Below are positions 63,109 to 64,000 of a DNA stretch of 64,000 bases, piece after piece. Every line of letters begins with the position of its first letter. Position 1 is the stretch's first letter. Under the pieces are notes generated by a model, which saw only the letters and a list, made by a program, of their open reading frames with translations, had not been told where the DNA came from and ran no database searches. Source of the DNA: Methylobacterium sp. Leaf117 (GTDB taxonomy: Bacteria; Pseudomonadota; Alphaproteobacteria; Rhizobiales; Beijerinckiaceae). The stretch spans positions 603,512 through 667,511 of the forward strand of contig NZ_LMNL01000034.1 of the NCBI RefSeq assembly GCF_001422985.1, written 5' to 3'. A program made the translations under genes and the position numbers.

Positions 63109-64000
63109 ATGGCAGTCGGTAGCAATCTCGCGCCTGTAACGCAGGACGATGTCCTCAGTGTTCGCCCCGACTACGACGATTTTCAGGATGGGTACTTTGG
63201 CTACCGGGACCTCATCGGGAACGACAGTGATCCCGAAGGCGGTCCGCTGACGCTTCTGTCGATCGAACCAAAGCCAGGCACCGGTACGGGAAACTGGGCT
63301 TATCTAAGCGACCCGTGGATCGATGCGATCTATTTCACCGTCAGCGATTATTCCATTCACGGTGAGGGCGTGGCAACATTCCTCTACACGGTTGCTGATC
63401 AGGAAGGTCTCACCAGCACGGGAACGGTGCAAATCCTCTACGGGCAGCCTGACTATGAACCACGGGCTGTGACGGTGGCAGAAGACACGCGGGTCTTCAT
63501 CACTGAAAACTACCACGCCAACGGCGGAACGTTCTTCTACGATCAGCCAAATCACGGTGTGGTCTACTCGGAGCGTGACCCTGCGGACGCGCGCAATCAG
63601 TTGGTGTACTATCAGCCGAATGCAAACTTCCACGGCACCGACACCTTCGATATCATCGCCGGGCCGAACGGCGGTCATCTTCCTCACGCCCCCATCGTTC
63701 TCACGGTCACGCCCGTGGCGGACGCGCCCGAAGCCAGCGACGACAGCGGCGCTACCGGCGCCGGCCAGCCCCTGCTCATCCCGGTGGCGCAGCTTCTGAG
63801 CAACGACACCGACGCCGATGGCGACACGCTCACCCTCACGGCGGTCGGCGACGCCACCAACGGCTCGGTGAGCCTCGGCAACGGCCAGGTCGTCTTCACG
63901 CCGAAGGCCGGCTTCACGGGTCAGGCCAGCTTCACCTACCAGGTCGAGGACGGGACCGGGCTCAGCGATACGGCCACCGTGAGCGTCCTCGTCGGGCAAA
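63109..64000 (+). CDS. large cadherin-like/tandem-95-repeat adhesin, 5' part only
   Basis: The frame opens at ATG 63109 (MAVGSNLAPVTQDDVLSV), just after agggagg, and is still open at the window end (297 complete codons). Repeated Ig/cadherin-like modules are seen: DLIGNDSDPEGGPLTLLSIE, FLYTVADQEGLTSTGTVQI, YYQPNANFHGTDTFDI, LLSNDTDADGDTLTLTAVGD and VVFTPKAGFTGQASFTYQVE. Calcium-binding Asp-rich D-x-D-x-D motifs mark each module. Such proteins are usually type I-secreted biofilm adhesins, with the secretion signal at the C-terminus outside the window. From about 63109 to 63700 the DNA has more A/T-ending codons than after 63715. Confidence 0.85.
   Translation, partial: MAVGSNLAPVTQDDVLSVRPDYDDFQDGYFGYRDLIGNDSDPEGGPLTLLSIEPKPGTGTGNWAYLSDPWIDAIYFTVSDYSIHGEGVATFLYTVADQEGLTSTGTVQILYGQPDYEPRAVTVAEDTRVFITENYHANGGTFFYDQPNHGVVYSERDPADARNQLVYYQPNANFHGTDTFDIIAGPNGGHLPHAPIVLTVTPVADAPEASDDSGATGAGQPLLIPVAQLLSNDTDADGDTLTLTAVGDATNGSVSLGNGQVVFTPKAGFTGQASFTYQVEDGTGLSDTATVSVLVGQ

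Overview
The window is a visibly high-GC chromosomal segment of an alphaproteobacterium, most likely Methylobacterium/Methylorubrum or a close relative. The genus is an inference from four things: an operon pairing an oxalyl-CoA-synthetase-like ligase with a PanE-type reductase and an OxlT-type carrier, small Rhizobiales proteins of the DUF2778 and DUF6894 kinds, a split DUF1254/DUF1214 pair, and many ATGA/GTGA start-stop overlaps. I saw no rRNA, tRNA, CRISPR array or insertion sequence.

Layout. 1-6.7 kb: a Tlde1/DUF2778 protein, a three-subunit PaoABC-like molybdenum aldehyde oxidoreductase (minus strand) and an M20 peptidase. 7-12.5 kb: a translationally coupled four-gene glycosyltransferase operon with a GT2-GT4 fusion and an HPDV-repeat protein. 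12.5-25 kb: bioD, fpr, a ring-cleaving dioxygenase, a HupE-like permease, an M16 protease pair (one active, one lacking the zinc motif), lspA-ileS, small secreted or membrane proteins and a decayed EamA transporter. 26.2-30.9 kb: a five-gene cassette for a CDP-linked, probably C-methylated 6-deoxysugar. 31-44.8 kb: a response regulator, bioA, a TonB siderophore receptor with a PepSY protein behind an AT-rich operator-like region, ribF, a YcgN protein, a class A PBP with DUF1214/DUF1254 proteins, a candidate small RNA, and gshB. 44.8-50.8 kb: an oxalate uptake and assimilation operon and a divergent creatininase-family gene. 51-56.6 kb: an ECF sigma/NrsF pair, an isochorismatase-like hydrolase, manganese catalase, a serine-less alpha/beta hydrolase and dapD. 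57-63 kb: small orphan proteins interspersed with three cyclic-nucleotide-domain proteins, then an SDR/ArsR divergent pair. The window ends inside a cadherin-like tandem-repeat adhesin.

How the parts fit. The sugar cassette and the glycosyltransferase operon could serve the same surface polysaccharide, but they lie 14 kb apart and nothing in the sequence links them directly. The oxalate operon would import oxalate in exchange for formate, activate it to oxalyl-CoA and reduce it towards glyoxylate for the serine cycle. Short tandem repeats (18, 19, 21 and 16 bp units) recur in both intergenic and coding DNA. The most promising undescribed items are the orphan-terminator small RNA near 43.1-43.24 kb, the FAH-family enzyme inside the oxalate operon, and the C-methyl CDP-sugar cassette.
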